Shown piece after piece: positions 1 to 9,284 of a stretch of DNA of 64,000 bases. The notes under the pieces are model-generated. The model did not search any database, was not told the origin of the DNA, and worked only from the letters and a program-made list of their open reading frames with translations. Each line of letters opens with the position of its first letter. The stretch's first letter is position 1. Source of the DNA: Thalassotalea euphylliae (GTDB lineage Bacteria; Pseudomonadota; Gammaproteobacteria; Enterobacterales; Alteromonadaceae); contig NZ_QUOV01000001.1 of assembly GCF_003390395.1 (NCBI RefSeq), positions 1,116,001-1,180,000 on the forward strand, read 5' to 3'. The position numbers were made by a program, and so were the translations under genes.

Positions 1-1
1 A

Positions 2-1075
2 AAAGCTGAGCGTAATGGCGTTAACTGTGGCTCAATTGAGCACAAAATGGGGATTCACGCGAATGCGACTTGTGTTATCAATTTCGATGGCGCGAAAGGT
101 TACCTAATTGGTGAAGTTAATCGTGGCCTAAACTGCATGTTTACCTTTATGAATGCGGCACGTTTAGGTGTTGCCAATGAAGGTGTTGCAGCGGCTGATG
201 CATCTTTCCAAGGTTCACTAGCTTACGCACAAGACCGTCTACAAATGCGTTCATTAACAGGCCCTAAGAATCCTAACGGCGCAGCTGACCCAATTATCGT
301 GCACCCAGACGTGCGTCGTATGCTACTTACGCAAAAGTCGATTGCTGAAGGTGGCCGTGCATTAAACGGTTACTTAGCGCAGCTAGTTGATATTGTTGAA
401 GTAGAAAAAGATGCAGCGAAACGTGCTGAAGCTGAAAGCAAGTTAGCGCTATTAACGCCAATTGCTAAAGCTTTCCTTACTGAACTAGGCCTTGAGTGTA
501 CTAGTCACGGTGTACAGGTGTTCGGTGGCCATGGCTTCATTAAAGAATGGGGCATGGAGCAGTTGATGCGTGATACTAAGATCAGCTGTTTATACGAAGG
601 TACTACAGGTATTCAAGCACTTGATTTACTTGCTCGTAAAATCCTTGGTTCGAAAGGTGAGCTAATTAAGCCGTTCGCAGCAGAAGTTACACAGTTCTGT
701 ACTGAAAATGTAACTGATGAGCAAATGAGCGAATTCATTAAGCCGATGATTACCATTGCGCCTAACTGGCAGAAAATGACGCAAGAAGTTGGCATGAAAG
801 CGATGCAAAATCCAGATGAAATTGGCGCAGCATCGGTTGACTACCTAATGTACTCAGGTTACTTAACACTTGCTTATTTCTGGGCGAAAATGGCGAAGGT
901 TGCTTTCACTCAGTTAGCTGAAGGCACAGAAGATAAAGCTTTCTACGAAGCGAAAATCAAAACAGCTCGCTTCTACTTTGCGCGTATCTTACCTCGTGCA
1001 CACGGTCATGCAGCATGTATCGAAAACGGTGCAGACAGCATGATGGCACATGACCTAGAAGAGTTCGTATTTTAA
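2..1075 (+). CDS. Acyl-CoA dehydrogenase, DmdC-like (5' truncated by window edge)
   Basis: The reading frame is open from base 2, so the gene begins upstream of the window and only about the last 358 residues are visible. The segment FGGHGFIKEWGMEQLMRD followed by CLYEGTTGIQ is typical of acyl-CoA dehydrogenases; the Glu of the YEGT motif is the expected catalytic base that removes the alpha proton of the acyl-CoA. The long tail after this motif matches the extra C-terminal domain (Acyl-CoA_dh_C type) of the roughly 600-residue enzymes that include 3-methylmercaptopropionyl-CoA dehydrogenase DmdC. The family is FAD-dependent and cytoplasmic. The exact acyl substrate (fatty acyl-CoA or the DMSP product MMPA-CoA) cannot be decided from this part. 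A strong terminator follows the stop codon. Confidence 0.9.
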   Translation, partial: KAERNGVNCGSIEHKMGIHANATCVINFDGAKGYLIGEVNRGLNCMFTFMNAARLGVANEGVAAADASFQGSLAYAQDRLQMRSLTGPKNPNGAADPIIVHPDVRRMLLTQKSIAEGGRALNGYLAQLVDIVEVEKDAAKRAEAESKLALLTPIAKAFLTELGLECTSHGVQVFGGHGFIKEWGMEQLMRDTKISCLYEGTTGIQALDLLARKILGSKGELIKPFAAEVTQFCTENVTDEQMSEFIKPMITIAPNWQKMTQEVGMKAMQNPDEIGAASVDYLMYSGYLTLAYFWAKMAKVAFTQLAEGTEDKAFYEAKIKTARFYFARILPRAHGHAACIENGADSMMAHDLEEFVF

Positions 1076-1101
1076 TTAAAATACTCGATTCTTAGTGATT
1101 T

Positions 1102-1130
1102 AAAAGGCCAGCATTTTGCTGGCCTTTTTT
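1102..1130 (+). terminator. Intrinsic terminator of the acyl-CoA dehydrogenase gene
   Basis: Perfect GC-rich stem AAAGGCCAGCA / TGCTGGCCTTT with a short T loop and a run of T, about 26 bases after the stop codon. Confidence 0.9.
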
Positions 1131-1341
1131 GTGAGAGAGGCTCAATGCTTGGCAGGCGGTCATTGATCTCTCCATCACATATTCATATGGCAAGCACTTC
1201 ATTTCCAATCTCAGCACAATACATCTAACTAAATTACGACAACTAACTATATTACGAAAAAATTAGTAGACCTTTTATTAACCAAGTATTAATGTAAATA
1301 ATGTCTTCGTGCACAAAGGAATTGGTAGTTAAGGAGTGACA

Positions 1342-2523
1342 ATGCGTAGTTTAGCGGTTTTGATATTCGTATTTATGGTTGTTGGCTGCAGTAATCACTA
1401 TGGCGGGCAGGCGAATCAAGTAAATCAGAAAAACGCAGCGCAAGCACTACCGATCGCTTATCATCTATTTAACCCTCAAACCGTTGATATCACCTCAGAA
1501 AAAGCGCTTTTCAGTCTCAGTGCTGCCCAACAACAGCAGTTTCTTGATTATTACAACAAGGCACTAGCACATGGAGACGACAAGCATAAAATTATCAGTG
1601 ATTACTTGCTCAGTAAATTGTCAAACTTTACTTATTACGGGGAAACGCATACCGCCTCTCAAGCAATGGCTAGCTTGGAGGGCAATTGTATGAGCTTAGC
1701 TATTCTGACCACTGCTTTGGCACGTTTAGTGGGTGTTGATTTAGCTTTTAGGGAAGTGCTTACCCTACCGGTGTTTGAAAAGCAGAATAACTTGGTGTTG
1801 TCATCAATTCATGTGCAAACTAAGTTATTTGCAGCGCCCAGCGAAGGGAGCCTGAGTTCTATTTTCGCCAATGCAGGCGTTGTGATTGATTACTTTCCTG
1901 ACTCAAGCAATATAAAGAGTCGTTACCTTAAGTACCATCAGTTTGTTGCTATGTACTACAAAAATATTGCAACTGATGCATTAGTCGCAGGTGATCTGGA
2001 AACAGCCTTTGCTAATGCGATTACAGCCTATCAGTATGACCCTGCTAGCGTTGAAGTAATGAACTTGTTAGCCGTGGTGCATCGTCGAAAAGGGGATGAA
2101 TACACGGCAGAGCAAATATACAAATATGCCATGAAACGCGCACCCAATAATCTTTCGCTGTTGAGTAACTATGCAACCTTATTGTCTATGCAACAGCGCA
2201 CTAAAGAGGCTAATAGGTTGCAAGAAAAAATGGCGAAACTTGAAGATCCAAACCCCTACAGTTGGCTCGATCAGGCTTATTTAGCCCAGCAGCAAGGTAA
2301 CCATCAGCAAGCCATTGCATTTTTTAATCGTACCATTGAGTTAGCGCCATATGTTAATCAAGCTTATGTTGGCTTATATCAGGTTCATATGGCTAAAGGT
2401 CATGAAGCAAGAGCTAAAAACGCAATTGCTAAAGCACTTGACTGGACCTATAAACAGTCGGAGCGACGTCAACTGAAATATAAGCTGTACGGGCGAAATA
2501 AGGCGTCAGGTATCAACCAATAG
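1342..2523 (+). CDS. TPR-repeat lipoprotein of unknown function
   Basis: The ATG at 1342 is chosen because AAGGAG lies five bases upstream; a GTG two codons earlier would overlap that ribosome site. The product has 393 residues. It opens with a short hydrophobic signal and a lipobox (MVVGC, modified Cys16), so it should be a lipid-anchored envelope protein. The middle part (about residues 90-165) contains GNCMSLAILTTALARLVGVD, which resembles the Cys-containing core of transglutaminase-like proteins. The last 175 residues hold several tetratricopeptide helices (for example AYLAQQQGNHQQAIAFFNRTIELAP), a protein-binding scaffold. I do not recognise a named family. It is separated from its neighbours and is probably transcribed alone. 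Confidence 0.75.
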   Translation: MRSLAVLIFVFMVVGCSNHYGGQANQVNQKNAAQALPIAYHLFNPQTVDITSEKALFSLSAAQQQQFLDYYNKALAHGDDKHKIISDYLLSKLSNFTYYGETHTASQAMASLEGNCMSLAILTTALARLVGVDLAFREVLTLPVFEKQNNLVLSSIHVQTKLFAAPSEGSLSSIFANAGVVIDYFPDSSNIKSRYLKYHQFVAMYYKNIATDALVAGDLETAFANAITAYQYDPASVEVMNLLAVVHRRKGDEYTAEQIYKYAMKRAPNNLSLLSNYATLLSMQQRTKEANRLQEKMAKLEDPNPYSWLDQAYLAQQQGNHQQAIAFFNRTIELAPYVNQAYVGLYQVHMAKGHEARAKNAIAKALDWTYKQSERRQLKYKLYGRNKASGINQ

Positions 2524-2597
2524 CGAGATTGGTTGATACTATTGAATGGAGGGATTTACTAAGCTGTTAAATTAAGCCGATAATTCAAACCACTTGA

Positions 2598-3101
2598 TTA
2601 CTTTTCGGCGATAACCTGTGTGGCTTTTAGAAGGCGAGGGTCTTTAATATCTGAGCTGGTGTATTTAAAAATGGCTTCACCATTGCGCTTGATAAAGAAG
2701 GTTGTTGGCGTGCCTGAAACACCGAACTTTCTGACAGCTTCTTCGCCATTAACGGCTGTTTTAAAGGTATAACCGCGCTCTGCTAATACATCTTGAGGTT
2801 TAGCATCTTCATCTTCGTTGAAACTAATACCTACTAATACCACTTCTGGGTGTTTTTCGACTAATTCTACTAATTTTGGTTGCAGGCGCTTACAGTATGG
2901 ACACCAAGTCGCCCAAAAATGCAAAATTACAGGCTTACCTTCAAACATTTTCCAGTTGATTGGCTCACCATTTTGCATGGTGAGTTGCCAGTCAGGCACT
3001 ATGTTTGACGGTGTATTTGATGAAGCTTTTTGTTCTGCAAAAGCGTTGCTAATGGTGAGTAAGAAAAGGCTGGCTGCTAAGCAGATTGATTGGAGTTTCA
3101 T
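2598..3101 (-). CDS. TlpA-like periplasmic thioredoxin-fold protein
   Basis: The ATG at 3101 is preferred over a TTG 17 codons upstream because AGGA sits just before it and the protein then begins with a clean signal peptide (MKLQSICLAASLFLLTISNAFA). The mature protein has a thioredoxin fold with the redox motif WATWCPYCKRLQP and the cis-proline region GVSGTPTTFFI, typical of the TlpA/ResA/DsbE group. It should act in the periplasm, reducing or shuffling disulphides. The length (167 residues) is normal for the group. It lies 85 bases downstream of the GMC oxidoreductase gene on the same strand and could be cotranscribed with it. Its partner is unknown; no cytochrome maturation genes are nearby. 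Confidence 0.88.
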   Translation of the reverse strand: MKLQSICLAASLFLLTISNAFAEQKASSNTPSNIVPDWQLTMQNGEPINWKMFEGKPVILHFWATWCPYCKRLQPKLVELVEKHPEVVLVGISFNEDEDAKPQDVLAERGYTFKTAVNGEEAVRKFGVSGTPTTFFIKRNGEAIFKYTSSDIKDPRLLKATQVIAEK

Positions 3102-3185
3102 AGCTTTCCTGAAATTAAATGAGTGAAGTAATAATGTCACTAGACCATGCAAGTGACATTATTCATTCAATTCCAGAAAATAAAT

Positions 3186-4787
3186 TTACTGGTATTGTGC
3201 AAGTATGGAGTCGGCAACCTTAGCAGCAATCATAATGGTTGGCGCATTGGTATTACCGCTGATAAGCGTAGGCATGATGGAAGCATCAATAACGCGAAGC
3301 GACTTTAAGCCGTGTACTTTTAAGTCTTTATCTACCACAGCCATTTCATCACTACCCATTTTACATGTTCCCACTGGATGATAAATGGTATTAGCTCGCT
3401 CTCTAAGAAAGGCTAGAATATCTTCGTTTGTGCTGGCAGATACACCCGGGTAGATTTCATTTCCGAGCTCTCCTGCAAGTGGATGTTGAGCGAAAATTTC
3501 TCTAACCCTGCGCACTCCCTCAACCATAAGTGCCTGATCATCTTTGTCAGAAAGCATGTTAAGTTCAATTTTTGGGTGTAAATGCGGGGCATTGCCAAAT
3601 AAAGTAACTTGTCCTCTGCTTTTGGGTCTTAGCAAGCAAACATGCATTGCCACCCCATAGCGGCAAAGCATTGTTAAGTTACGACCATGGTCGTCCATGG
3701 CGAAAGGCATAAAGTGTAGCTGAATATCAGGTCGCTCTAGTGTGCTGTCTGTTTTGATAAAGCCGCCTGCTTCAGCCGCTGCACTAGTGAGTACACCTTC
3801 ACGCTTGGTAAAGTACTTTAGAACGCTTGGAGCGAGCTTTGCCATGGCAACAGGGCGAAAGGCAATGCCATCGGTTTCTTGGTACTCATTGAGTACGATA
3901 ATGTCTACATGATCTTGTAAGTTTTGCCCGACCCCTGCTAGCTCATGTACTGCAGGAATATTGTGTTTTTCTAGTTCAGCTTTTGGGCCAACGCCGGAGA
4001 GCATAAGGAGCTGAGGAGAATTAAATGCGCCTGCACTGAGTATAACTTCCTTGTGAGCAACAATTTCTTTCCATTTTTGTTTATGTTTTATTCTGACACC
4101 CACTGCGATCTTTTCTTCAAATAGCACTTTTTCAACCATCGCTTCGGTTAAAACGGTGAGGTTGGGGCGATCTAGGTTTGGGGTCAAAAATGCTTTGGCG
4201 GCACTGCAGCGTTCACCGTCTTTTTGGGTTACTTGGTAGTAGCCAACACCTTCTTGCGAGGCGCCATTAAAATCATTATTAACAGGGTAACCAGCATTGG
4301 CTGCGGAGCTGATAAACTTATCAAATACGGGAAGTTTACAGCGTGATTCAGCGACGTTAAGCGGTCCATCTATCCCGTGGTAATCATCAGCGCCACGTTC
4401 TTGGTGCTGAGTGGCTTTGAAATAGGGAAGCACGTCGTCATACCCCCAGCCGTCATTGCCCATATCACGCCATGCATCATAGTCTTCTTTTTGACCTCGA
4501 ACATAAAGCATAGCGTTAACTGAGCTACTACCACCGAGTGTTTTACCTCTAGGGTTAAATATTTGACGTTGGTTTTGAGTTGCTTCTGGGGCAGTATCGT
4601 ATAGCCAGTTGTATTTGCTACTGCGCATCAGCTCAATCGTTCCCAAAGGAACATGAATGAATGGTGAGCTGTCTTTGGGACCAGCCTCAATTAGGCATAC
4701 TTGAAATTGTCCATCTGCAGATAACTTATCGGCCAGCACGCAGCCAGCAGAACCTCCCCCAACAATGATAAAATCAAAACTATCCAT
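3186..4787 (-). CDS. GMC-family FAD oxidoreductase (choline/alcohol dehydrogenase-like)
   Basis: This 533-residue protein has the N-terminal FAD-binding motif IIVGGGSAGCVLADKLS, the GMC signature GKTLGGSSSVNAMLYVRG near residue 80, the second signature GAFNSPQLLMLSGVGP, and the C-terminal active-site region YHPVGTCKMGSD, whose His is the expected catalytic base. The length is typical for the family. Members oxidise primary alcohols such as choline (BetA) or medium-chain alcohols (AlkJ). No betB or betI genes are nearby, so an alcohol dehydrogenase of the AlkJ type is at least as likely as choline dehydrogenase. AGGTGA precedes the ATG at good spacing. Confidence 0.9.
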   Translation of the reverse strand: MDSFDFIIVGGGSAGCVLADKLSADGQFQVCLIEAGPKDSSPFIHVPLGTIELMRSSKYNWLYDTAPEATQNQRQIFNPRGKTLGGSSSVNAMLYVRGQKEDYDAWRDMGNDGWGYDDVLPYFKATQHQERGADDYHGIDGPLNVAESRCKLPVFDKFISSAANAGYPVNNDFNGASQEGVGYYQVTQKDGERCSAAKAFLTPNLDRPNLTVLTEAMVEKVLFEEKIAVGVRIKHKQKWKEIVAHKEVILSAGAFNSPQLLMLSGVGPKAELEKHNIPAVHELAGVGQNLQDHVDIIVLNEYQETDGIAFRPVAMAKLAPSVLKYFTKREGVLTSAAAEAGGFIKTDSTLERPDIQLHFMPFAMDDHGRNLTMLCRYGVAMHVCLLRPKSRGQVTLFGNAPHLHPKIELNMLSDKDDQALMVEGVRRVREIFAQHPLAGELGNEIYPGVSASTNEDILAFLRERANTIYHPVGTCKMGSDEMAVVDKDLKVHGLKSLRVIDASIMPTLISGNTNAPTIMIAAKVADSILAQYQ

Positions 4788-4960
4788 TGTTCACCTGTTG
4801 TATTTTCGTTGTAATTTAAGATTCGTAATTTCATTTATTTTTATTATTGTGCTTTTTATATACAGAATTAATAGTGACAATGCGAGTACTATTCTGCGTT
4901 TGTTTGATTGAAAGTGAAAATAACGACTAGAGAACTTAAGAGAAAAGTTAAATTAGATAT

Positions 4961-4987
4961 AAAAAAGCCGAAGCTAAGCTTCGGCTT
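4961..4987 (-). terminator. Intrinsic terminator of the M49-like lipoprotein gene
   Basis: Eleven-bp perfect stem AAGCCGAAGCT / AGCTTCGGCTT with a one-base centre. Read on the minus strand it is followed by a T run, 33 bases after the stop of the gene ending at 5020. Confidence 0.88.
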
Positions 4988-5019
4988 GGTTTACTTTTAC
5001 TGACTTGTCCTAAATAAGG

Positions 5020-6714
5020 TTACTTCAGTCCTAGTACTTGTTTGCCTTGCTCAAAAACAATATCTACAGGAATATTGGCAGCTTCAAGTTTCGCTAAGCT
5101 TTTCGCTAGGTCTTCTTTGATCATGCCTTTTTCTTTGACCAATTGATCAACGCCTGCGTAATCACCGTTACCTTGCAGCGTCAAAATTAGCTCAGATAAA
5201 GAATCAACAGCTTGCGTCATTTTCTCCATATTTACGCTGTATAAACCTTGCTCGTCACGGCTAAAGGCACCTTGTTCTTGGAAGTAATTGAAGCGCACCA
5301 TGTTTGCTTTACCGTGCGCAGAGCTTGCGCCAAAACGCACAGAGCGGAAGATACCCGCCATAAAAGTAACGTAGTAATCCTCTAACGTGCCTTCGGTAAT
5401 TGCGCCTTTAGCAAGCAACTGTTTGACCATGTAAAGGCCAAGCACGTCAGCTTTGCCCTCTTCAAGCGCAGAAGCATGCTCTTTTAGTGCTTGGCGAACA
5501 GTGCCTTGCTCGTTGATGGTGTTTTTAATGCCTAAGCCGTGTGCGACTTCATGGAACATGGTGTTAGCGAAGAAGCCATTGAAAGTTACGTGCTTACGTT
5601 GCTCTGGCACAATAAGCTGCTCGGCAATCGGTAGCATAATGGCATCAAATTTAGCACGCATAGCATTTTTTAGCTGAAGGCGACGTGTACCTTTGGCTAA
5701 CTGTACTTCTTCGTCATTTGGTAGGTTGATGGCAATTGTTTTGCCACCCGCATTTGAATGCCCTGCATAATAAATTACATCATAAGCATTTAAGTCAGCA
5801 TCAGAGCCAGGTGTTTCCTGCTTGTATTTCTTAGCGACGGGCAAGTCGCGCTGTAGTTCTGGTAAAAACGCTGCGTATTTCGCTAAACGCTCACTCCAAG
5901 ATAAATCTTTGACTAACACATAAGATTCAAATGCTGCGCGATAGCCAAATAACTGATCTTCATAAGTTTCAATTGGACCAATCACCACGTCAATTGGATT
6001 AGTTTTCATGTCCATCCAGGCAAAGTCTGACGCTTGGTAATCGTCGGCACGCAGGGCGTTGGCGCGCATTTTAAGGTAATTAGCGAATTCTTGGTTATCG
6101 GCAAAGCCTGCTGCTTTTTCTAGAATAGCGGCTGCGCGGTTGATTTCATCTGTGTAAATCTCTGAGTAGGCAGTTGATGTAAGTTTGCCATTAGCATCGC
6201 GTTCAACTATAGAATATAAGCCTTGCTTGTCCGCAAAGTCTGCTTGCTCAAACTCGGCTTTTGTCATGTCTGCTGGGTAAAACTGTGCGCCATGCGATTT
6301 TGCATCAAAACCAGTTAAGAACGCTTTGTCGCCATCTAATCGATCCCAAGGGCCATAGTTAATTTCAGCAAAAGCTTTTACTTTCGGGTCACTTAATTTT
6401 GCCAGAAACGCTGTTTTGTCTTGGCCAAATGCTTGTTTCCAGAATAGATCGTCCATAATTTTGGAAGCGTCAATTAGCAGCGATAACATTTGCTTTTGAT
6501 TGTCAGATAAGTGGCTTAAATCAGCACTTAGCGTAACTGTTTTATAGATGTCTAAACGGTTTTCATAGTTTTCAACTAATGTTGGTGCTTGCTCTGTTTT
6601 TGTTGTGTTTTCACCACAGGCTGAAAGCACTGATGTGGCCATTAAAACAACGGCAGCGAGTTTGCTAAGCTTAGCTTTGCTTGATTTGTTATTGGTTGTT
6701 GAATGTAGATTCAT
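5020..6714 (-). CDS. Zinc metallopeptidase-like lipoprotein, distantly M49 (dipeptidyl-peptidase III)-like
   Basis: I choose the ATG at 6714, which gives 564 residues beginning with a lysine-rich n-region, a hydrophobic stretch and a lipobox (VLSAC, Cys33). ATGs at 6729 and 6735 are also possible. Near residues 388-392 the protein has HEVAH followed by GLGIKNT, a HExxH zinc motif, and about 40 residues later EEGKADVLGLY, which resembles the third-ligand helix (EExxAD/E) of the M49 family. Classical DPP III has HExxxH (HELLGH), so this protein belongs to a divergent branch often annotated as M49-like or Zn-dependent hydrolase. A membrane-anchored peptidase acting on peptides is the likely role; the substrate is unknown. 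The gene is flanked by its own terminator. Confidence 0.75.
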   Translation of the reverse strand: MNLHSTTNNKSSKAKLSKLAAVVLMATSVLSACGENTTKTEQAPTLVENYENRLDIYKTVTLSADLSHLSDNQKQMLSLLIDASKIMDDLFWKQAFGQDKTAFLAKLSDPKVKAFAEINYGPWDRLDGDKAFLTGFDAKSHGAQFYPADMTKAEFEQADFADKQGLYSIVERDANGKLTSTAYSEIYTDEINRAAAILEKAAGFADNQEFANYLKMRANALRADDYQASDFAWMDMKTNPIDVVIGPIETYEDQLFGYRAAFESYVLVKDLSWSERLAKYAAFLPELQRDLPVAKKYKQETPGSDADLNAYDVIYYAGHSNAGGKTIAINLPNDEEVQLAKGTRRLQLKNAMRAKFDAIMLPIAEQLIVPEQRKHVTFNGFFANTMFHEVAHGLGIKNTINEQGTVRQALKEHASALEEGKADVLGLYMVKQLLAKGAITEGTLEDYYVTFMAGIFRSVRFGASSAHGKANMVRFNYFQEQGAFSRDEQGLYSVNMEKMTQAVDSLSELILTLQGNGDYAGVDQLVKEKGMIKEDLAKSLAKLEAANIPVDIVFEQGKQVLGLK

Positions 6715-6870
6715 ACGGGAAATTCTCATTATCATTGACGGCAAAAAGAGTAGGAAAAAACATTGCAGGGTGCAACTATTCTGAATGAGGCTTTACTAAT
6801 TATGCAGCTATCAATAGCTCTTGATGCGCGCGGGTATCGGTATGTAGGTTTAGAAAAAATACAGTTATAA

Positions 6871-6896
6871 AAAAACCGGCGTAGTTGCCGGTTTTT
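6871..6896 (-). terminator. Intrinsic terminator of rpsT
   Basis: Stem AAAAACCGGC / GCCGGTTTTT with a six-base loop, located 48 bases past the rpsT stop. The A/T flanks on both sides make it usable in both directions. Confidence 0.88.
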
Positions 6897-6943
6897 AACA
6901 TCGCTTTATCTTTAAAAGATACTTAAGCGTCTACAAAAACAAA

Positions 6944-7204
6944 TTAAAGTGCTTTGATAGCAGCGTTTAAACGGCTCTTGCTACGAGCAGCTTTGTTTTT
7001 GTGAATAAGACCTTTAGTTGCGTAACGATCTAAGATCGGTTGCGCAGCTGCTAATTCTTTTGTTGCCAATTCTTTGTCACCGGCTTCAATTGCAGCGATT
7101 ACTTTTTTAACTAAAGTACGCATCATTGAACGACGGCTTGCATTGTGTTGACGGCGCTTTTCAGATTGTACCGCACGTTTCTTAGCTTGCTTTGAGTTAG
7201 CCAA
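6944..7204 (-). CDS. rpsT: 30S ribosomal protein S20
   Basis: Small basic protein of 86 residues starting [21 protein letters not shown], the typical N-terminus of S20, and ending with [18 protein letters not shown]. It binds 16S rRNA and is a primary assembly protein of the small subunit. The minus-strand position divergent from murJ matches the arrangement in many gammaproteobacteria. TTAGGAG lies a few bases before the ATG. The gene is monocistronic between a sigma-70 promoter and a strong terminator. Confidence 0.97.
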   Translation of the reverse strand: MANSKQAKKRAVQSEKRRQHNASRRSMMRTLVKKVIAAIEAGDKELATKELAAAQPILDRYATKGLIHKNKAARSKSRLNAAIKAL

Positions 7205-7252
7205 GGTGAACTCCTAAATGTGATAAAATATAGCCTAAATTTAAGGCGGCAA

Positions 7253-7281
7253 AATATGCCTTTTTTCTGAGGAATTGTCAA
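7253..7281 (-). promoter_or_regulatory. Sigma-70 promoter of rpsT
   Basis: On the minus strand, a consensus -35 TTGACA (7276-7281) is separated by 17 bases from CATATT (7253-7258). Transcription would start about 40 bases before the rpsT ATG. The rest of the 348-base rpsT-murJ gap is AT-rich, and I see no clear murJ promoter in it. Confidence 0.7.
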
Positions 7282-7552
7282 TTAATTTAGCGATAAATAT
7301 TACCAGATTTATTAATTACCACTAAATTAGTAACTCCCATTAAACAACCTGGCATTTATTTATTGGTTTAATAATAGCGATTTGCGTCAGTAAGCTGTGT
7401 TATTTACGCGATTTTTAGCGCTGCTACACATAACGAACCAGAAATTATTAAATTGCAGTGCTAGCGGTAAACAGAGCATTCTCTGCTTGTTTAACGCTTT
7501 GAGTTACCGTCATAATATTTCTTTTGTCTATTTTCCCTATTGAGCAAACAGA

Positions 7553-9142
7553 GTGAGTAAAAAGTTAATTAAGTCAGGCATTATTGTCAGCGCCATGACC
7601 ATGATCTCCCGTGTATTAGGATTAGTGCGTGACGTGGTTATCGCTAACTTCATGGGAACAGGCGCAGGTGCTGACGTATTTTTCTTTGCCAATAAAATTC
7701 CCAACTTTTTACGACGCTTATTTGCTGAGGGAGCATTCGCGCAGGCTTTTGTACCAGTGCTCAGCGAGTACCAAGCGCAAGATGAAAAAAATGGCACAGA
7801 TGAAACCAGAAAGCTGATTGCACAGGTGTCTGGTACGTTAGGGGTAGTGATTTCTCTCGTGACTCTGTTCGGTATGATAGCTTCACCAGTTATTGTTGCG
7901 CTATTTGGTTTTGGCTGGTTTCTTGATTGGTGGCATGGGGGCGAGCAGGGTGCTAAATTTGAGCTGGCTTCTACGTTACTCAAAATTACTTTTCCGTATT
8001 TGTGGTTTATTAGCCTAACCGCACTTGCTGGCGCAATACTCAATACCTTAGGCAAATTTGCCGCCGCCGCTTTCACACCGGTATTACTCAATGTTTGTAT
8101 TATTGCCAGCGCTATTTTCTTAACCCCATACTTTGATTTGCCTGCTTATGCCTTAGCGTGTGGGGTATTTTTTGGTGGTTTAGTACAATTTTTGTTTCAA
8201 CTACCGTTTTTATATCGCGCAGGTGTTTTGGTAAAACCCAAGTGGGCGTGGCATGCACCTGGAGTGGCAAAAATTCGCAAGCTAATTGTGCCTGCGTTGT
8301 TTGGTGTTTCCGTTACCCAAATTAATCTGCTGTTAGATACTTTAATTGCCAGTTTCTTAGTCACAGGCTCAATTAGCTGGTTGTACTATGCCGATCGTTT
8401 ACTGGAATTTCCCCTTGGTTTATTTGGTATCGGTATTGCCACGGTAATTTTACCCAGCCTTTCTGGGCTTCACGCTAGAGAAAATAAAGCTGAATTTTCT
8501 TCTACCATTGATTGGGGTTTGCGGGTTGTTTGCTTGATGGGAATGCCAGCATTGGCTGGCTTGATGGTGCTGGCTCAGCCAATTATCATGCTGCTGTTTA
8601 TGCGCGGTGAATTCAGTCAAAGCGATGTGCTGCAAGTGTCTTACGCCCTTTACGCGTATCTTTCTGGCTTAGTCAGTTTTATGTTTATTAAGGTGCTCGC
8701 TCCTGGATTCTACTCACGGCAAGATACCAAAACACCAGTTAAGATAGGCATTATTGCCATGGTGGCAAACATGGCTTTTAACTTAATGTTAGCGCCGTTT
8801 TATGGCTATGTTGGTTTGGCAATGGCAACTACCTTATCGGCGACTTTAAATGCCTTTCTGCTTTATCGCGGGTTGAAAAACAGTGGTGTGTTCACCATTC
8901 CTAGTAAAACCAAGTGGTTTTTTGCGAAGTTAGTTGTCGCCTCTGCGCTAATGGCTAGCGCTATTATCTATTTTCAGCCAAGCGAAAATGAGTGGTTTGC
9001 AATGGTATTCTCGCAGCAGTTGGCACACATCAGTAGTTTGATTGTTGCCGGCGTTATACTTTACTTTGCTTTGCTATGGCTAATGCGCGTAAAACTCAGT
9101 GATTTTAAGGTTGATAAAAATAGCCCGATTTCTGCTCGTTAA
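7553..9142 (+). CDS. murJ: Lipid II flippase MurJ
   Basis: A polytopic membrane protein of 529 residues in the MurJ/MviN family, which moves lipid-linked peptidoglycan precursors across the inner membrane. The start MSKKLIKSGIIVSAMTMISRVLGLVRD matches the family N-terminus (SxxTMxSRVLGxxRD), which supports the GTG at 7553 although the ribosome site is weak. Further family hallmarks are NKIPNFLRRLFAEGAFAQAFVPVLSEY and the many hydrophobic helices (about 14 in the family). It heads the conserved series murJ, ribF, ileS, lspA, fkpB, ispH. There is a 130-base gap before ribF. Confidence 0.96.
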   Translation: MSKKLIKSGIIVSAMTMISRVLGLVRDVVIANFMGTGAGADVFFFANKIPNFLRRLFAEGAFAQAFVPVLSEYQAQDEKNGTDETRKLIAQVSGTLGVVISLVTLFGMIASPVIVALFGFGWFLDWWHGGEQGAKFELASTLLKITFPYLWFISLTALAGAILNTLGKFAAAAFTPVLLNVCIIASAIFLTPYFDLPAYALACGVFFGGLVQFLFQLPFLYRAGVLVKPKWAWHAPGVAKIRKLIVPALFGVSVTQINLLLDTLIASFLVTGSISWLYYADRLLEFPLGLFGIGIATVILPSLSGLHARENKAEFSSTIDWGLRVVCLMGMPALAGLMVLAQPIIMLLFMRGEFSQSDVLQVSYALYAYLSGLVSFMFIKVLAPGFYSRQDTKTPVKIGIIAMVANMAFNLMLAPFYGYVGLAMATTLSATLNAFLLYRGLKNSGVFTIPSKTKWFFAKLVVASALMASAIIYFQPSENEWFAMVFSQQLAHISSLIVAGVILYFALLWLMRVKLSDFKVDKNSPISAR

Positions 9143-9284
9143 ATGCTGATTCTTTACTGAGACTAATATATAATTCGTCGGTTTTTTAGGTTAGATAGGC
9201 TAACTTGCTGATAACTGATGAATGTCTAAAAACACATCAGCTTAGCTAAGCCGAAAGATTAAACAGACAAGATTGAATCGCTCA

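Noticed and set aside
7537..8091. Long minus-strand open frame inside murJ
   Set aside because: It is an antisense shadow of a clearly coding murJ, with no ribosome site or family features.
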